From positions 124,001 to 188,000 of the forward strand of contig NZ_OY759860.1 of assembly GCF_963662805.1 (NCBI RefSeq): 64,000 bases of DNA, given 5' to 3'. Every line of letters begins with the position of its first letter. Within the stretch, counting starts at the first letter, position 1. Origin of the DNA: an uncultured Cohaesibacter sp. Lineage in GTDB: Bacteria > Pseudomonadota > Alphaproteobacteria > Rhizobiales > Cohaesibacteraceae. The notes under the pieces were generated by a model. The model saw nothing but the letters and a program-made list of their open reading frames with translations. It was not told where the DNA came from and ran no database searches. Shown piece by piece: positions 62,304-64,000 of this stretch. Made by a program: the position numbers and the translations under genes.

Positions 62304-62676
62304 GGGATGCCTCCATGATATGGGCTTGTTCCATATCGTGATAGATTGCGATTTTCTTGTCGAGCACAGGAAGGGTGGCCTCAAGACTTTGGATCTGGGC
62401 GACCACCTTGGCCTTCTGGTCTTCCAGCATCTGGCGGCGTTCGGGCGCAGTATGCGGGCCTTCGGCCCGTAGGCGGGCATAGCGGACCATGTCCTTGATG
62501 CCCATTCCGGTCGTCTTCAGATGTTTGAGGAAGGTAAGCCAGGTGGTGATCTCCAGACCATATTGGCGACGACCGCCCGCATCCCGATGGGCATCGGGCA
62601 TCAGCCCGATCTTCTCGTAATAACGGATGGTATGGACGGAAAGACCCGTCTTTTCAGATAGATCGCCAATCTTCAT
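62248..62676 (-). CDS. MerR-family regulator of the CMD-like gene
   Basis: This 142-residue regulator has an N-terminal winged helix MKIGDLSEKTGLSVHTIRYY and EKIGLMPDAHRDAGGRRQYG, then a coiled-coil dimer helix (RRQMLEDQKAKVVAQIQSLE). The C-terminus lacks a cysteine metal site, so an organic ligand is likely. The start at 62676 has AGGAG. A palindrome with a 19-base promoter spacer lies upstream, as typical for MerR activators, so it probably controls its own operon. The last 56 bases run into the CMD gene. Confidence 0.9.
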   Translation of the reverse strand: MKIGDLSEKTGLSVHTIRYYEKIGLMPDAHRDAGGRRQYGLEITTWLTFLKHLKTTGMGIKDMVRYARLRAEGPHTAPERRQMLEDQKAKVVAQIQSLEATLPVLDKKIAIYHDMEQAHIMEASHDRSTRTIPRVRSSNQRA

Positions 62677-62704
62677 TGGACCTGCTCCTGTGATGACTTG
62701 AGGG

Positions 62705-62737
62705 AGGCTAGATGCTTGAGTGCACTCTAGGTCAAGC
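62705..62737 (-). promoter_or_regulatory. MerR-type promoter/operator
   Basis: On the minus strand, -35 TTGACC (62730-62735) and -10 TAGCCT (62705-62710) are 19 bases apart, the stretched spacer of MerR-activated promoters. The spacer contains most of the inverted repeat GCTTGAG-N10-GTCAAGC (62714-62737). It is 29 bases from the start of merR. Confidence 0.7.
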
Positions 62738-62894
62738 ACGAAAATGAGAACAGTCCATTTTTGAAAACACTCAGCGCACTGCCGGTGCAGAAGTCCTTGT
62801 CGGAGGTCCTTGATCGTGTTTGAGGTCTCGCCAGTGTTGAGGTTGGGTCAAGATCAAGTTTCTAACGCACTCTTGCACCCTCTTGGAGACATCC

Positions 62895-63923
62895 ATGCGT
62901 ACAGCTCTCTTCTTTGTCCTGATCCTGATCTGGGCGTCCTTTCCTGCTTTGGCTGACGGTCCTGCCGGTTTTCGCAAGCTGACAGTTGCAAACACGACCG
63001 TTAGGGTCTGGTATCCAGCGGCACAAAGCGTTGTCAACGGATCGGCCGGTCCGATCACAATGGTGGCCGAGAACAAGGTCTTTGTCGGGGTGCCCGTTAT
63101 CGAGGATGCTCCTCTTGAAGAAAAGCCACACCCTTTGGCGATCCTCTCCCACGGTTACAGTGGCTTGTGGCGCAATCAGGCATGGCTCGCGGAACGCATG
63201 GCGAGGGAGGGGTTCATCGTTGCCTCCTTCAATCATGCCGGTACGAGTTTCAACGACATGAAGGATGACTGGGCCAAAAACCTGACCGAGCGCCCGCATC
63301 AGGTCTCAACGGTCCTCACCGCGCTGCTGAAGGGCGATGTTTTGGGTTCACAAATCGATCGGCAGCAGATCAGCGTGGTCGGCCATTCTCTGGGCGGGTC
63401 AACGGCGCTGATGCTGGCCGGGGGAGAGTTCGATCCGGCCCGACTGCTGGATGCCTGTGGCGAAGATGAGACCAAACTCGTCTGCACAACATATCGCAAG
63501 GGCGGACTTGACCGCTTGATGGCCCCGGCATCGGCGGTAGACGACCGGATTGCCTCCGTTGTCCTGCTGGAGCTGGAAGGCATACGGGGCTTCACACCGG
63601 AAAGCTTGAGGGCTCTGGATCGCCCTGTTCTGGCGCTGGTGGCCGGGATGGAAGATCCCGCTCTGCCCATTGATTGGGAAGGCCGCCAACAGGCTGCCCT
63701 TTTGCCCGCTTCGATCAGCCGTTATGCCGAAGTGATCGGCGCAACGCATTTTTCCTTCATGAGCCAGTGCAAGCCGGGAGCGGAAGAGCTGTTGGCGGAT
63801 GAAGCCTTCGTCTGTTCGGGAGAAACGCTCTCGCGAGAGCAGTTGCACGAAACTGTCGCCGGGATGGTGATCAGCTTCCTGCGGTCCGGTAGGACGTTGG
63901 TGTCTGCCCTGCAAACGCCTTGA
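62895..63923 (+). CDS. Exported alpha/beta hydrolase (dienelactone-hydrolase-like)
   Basis: This 342-residue protein has a signal peptide (TALFFVLILIWASFPALADG), then an alpha/beta hydrolase fold: an oxyanion-side ILSHGYSGLW, the nucleophile elbow VVGHSLGGSTALM (Ser), and ATHFSFM with the catalytic His. VWYPA near the mature N-terminus is typical of the predicted dienelactone hydrolase (COG4188-like) group. The start at 62895 follows GGAG; a TTG at 62883 is less likely. It is divergent from the MerR operon and may be under the same control. The substrate is unknown. Confidence 0.85.
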   Translation: MRTALFFVLILIWASFPALADGPAGFRKLTVANTTVRVWYPAAQSVVNGSAGPITMVAENKVFVGVPVIEDAPLEEKPHPLAILSHGYSGLWRNQAWLAERMAREGFIVASFNHAGTSFNDMKDDWAKNLTERPHQVSTVLTALLKGDVLGSQIDRQQISVVGHSLGGSTALMLAGGEFDPARLLDACGEDETKLVCTTYRKGGLDRLMAPASAVDDRIASVVLLELEGIRGFTPESLRALDRPVLALVAGMEDPALPIDWEGRQQAALLPASISRYAEVIGATHFSFMSQCKPGAEELLADEAFVCSGETLSREQLHETVAGMVISFLRSGRTLVSALQTP

Positions 63924-64000
63924 AGACGCGGTTGAAGTTGGATTTTGTCTGAAATCCGGCTTCAAACATGATCTGGGTAACCGGTGCATCCGTGTCTCTG
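63871..64000 (-). CDS. AraC-family transcriptional regulator, C-terminal fragment at window edge
   Basis: The minus strand reads RDTDAPVTQIMFEAGFQTKS, then NFNRVFKAFAGQTPTSYR and stops at 63871. This is the second helix-turn-helix of an AraC/XylS DNA-binding domain. The rest of the gene lies beyond the window. Its 3' end overlaps the end of the alpha/beta hydrolase gene by 53 bases in convergent orientation. Confidence 0.85.
   Translation of the reverse strand, partial: RDTDAPVTQIMFEAGFQTKSNFNRVFKAFAGQTPTSYRTAGS

Overview
The window reads as one continuous stretch of GC-rich alphaproteobacterial chromosome, most likely from the Rhizobiales/Hyphomicrobiales. The evidence is gene content and order: cytochrome c - kdsB - pheA, ffs - dnaX - ybaB - recR, def - fmt - truA facing dapE, a complete cpa/tad pilus locus, a pncA-pncB pair and a yej-type peptide importer. 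DnaX also lacks three of the four usual zinc cysteines, which I recall as typical of this group. A marine relative of Cohaesibacter or Roseibium would fit, but genus cannot be fixed from what I can see. No insertion sequence, prophage, CRISPR array, integron, tRNA or rRNA was recognised.

Layout. (1) 1-9613: nucleoside uptake and salvage. A BMP-type nucleoside ABC transporter (5' end outside the window) is followed by cdd, a purine nucleoside phosphorylase, a 43-codon remnant of deoC, deoA, deoB, a small exported protein, add and upp. (2) 9772-12261: a membrane-anchored retropepsin-like protease, a HAD hydrolase and an orphan PhnD-like binding protein. (3) 12333-24870: the Tad/Flp pilus locus in three transcription units. 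Two TadE-like genes and a stand-alone CpaC-N-domain protein lie on the minus strand. An AT-rich control region leads to flp-cpaABCDEF-tadBC on the plus strand, and tadD returns on the minus strand. (4) 25169-29031: leucyl aminopeptidase, a MarR-like regulator, an NlpC/P60 hydrolase and a GhrA-like reductase. (5) 29158-37181: a yej-type oligopeptide importer with two tandem binding proteins. (6) 37495-40768: ybaK-like deacylase, pncB, pncA and a membrane-anchored cytochrome c. (7) 40961-48834: kdsB, pheA, a small secreted protein, a CHASE-PAS-GGDEF-EAL protein, a metallo-beta-lactamase-fold enzyme and an acyltransferase. Five of these six genes are broken by +1 frameshifts. (8) 48844-59076: nudC, a HIT protein, SRP RNA, dnaX, ybaB, a LysE-type exporter, recR, a 2H phosphoesterase-like gene, rmuC, def, fmt and truA. 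(9) 59100-64000: a membrane protein, dapE, a DUF805 protein, a carboxymuconolactone-decarboxylase-like gene with its MerR regulator, an alpha/beta hydrolase and the end of an AraC regulator.

How the genes work together. Region 1 imports nucleosides, deaminates cytidine and adenosine, phosphorolyses nucleosides and converts pentose-1-phosphate to the 5-phosphate, while Upp recovers uracil. The aldolase step is missing locally because deoC is a remnant. Region 3 encodes a full Tad machine: pilin, prepilin peptidase, secretin, lipoproteins, ATPases and inner-membrane platform. TTAACCA-type CtrA-like half-sites lie in its control regions, and a nine-G run sits inside cpaB.

Most of the window is core genome, and I did not find a convincing new multi-gene system. 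The observations most worth checking are the deoC remnant with both operon junctions preserved, the regularly spaced CtrA-like sites upstream of flp, the poly-G tract in cpaB, the MerR operator/overlap arrangement, and the run of seven +1 frameshifts at 41.4-47.8 kb. That run looks more like a sequence-quality patch than biology.
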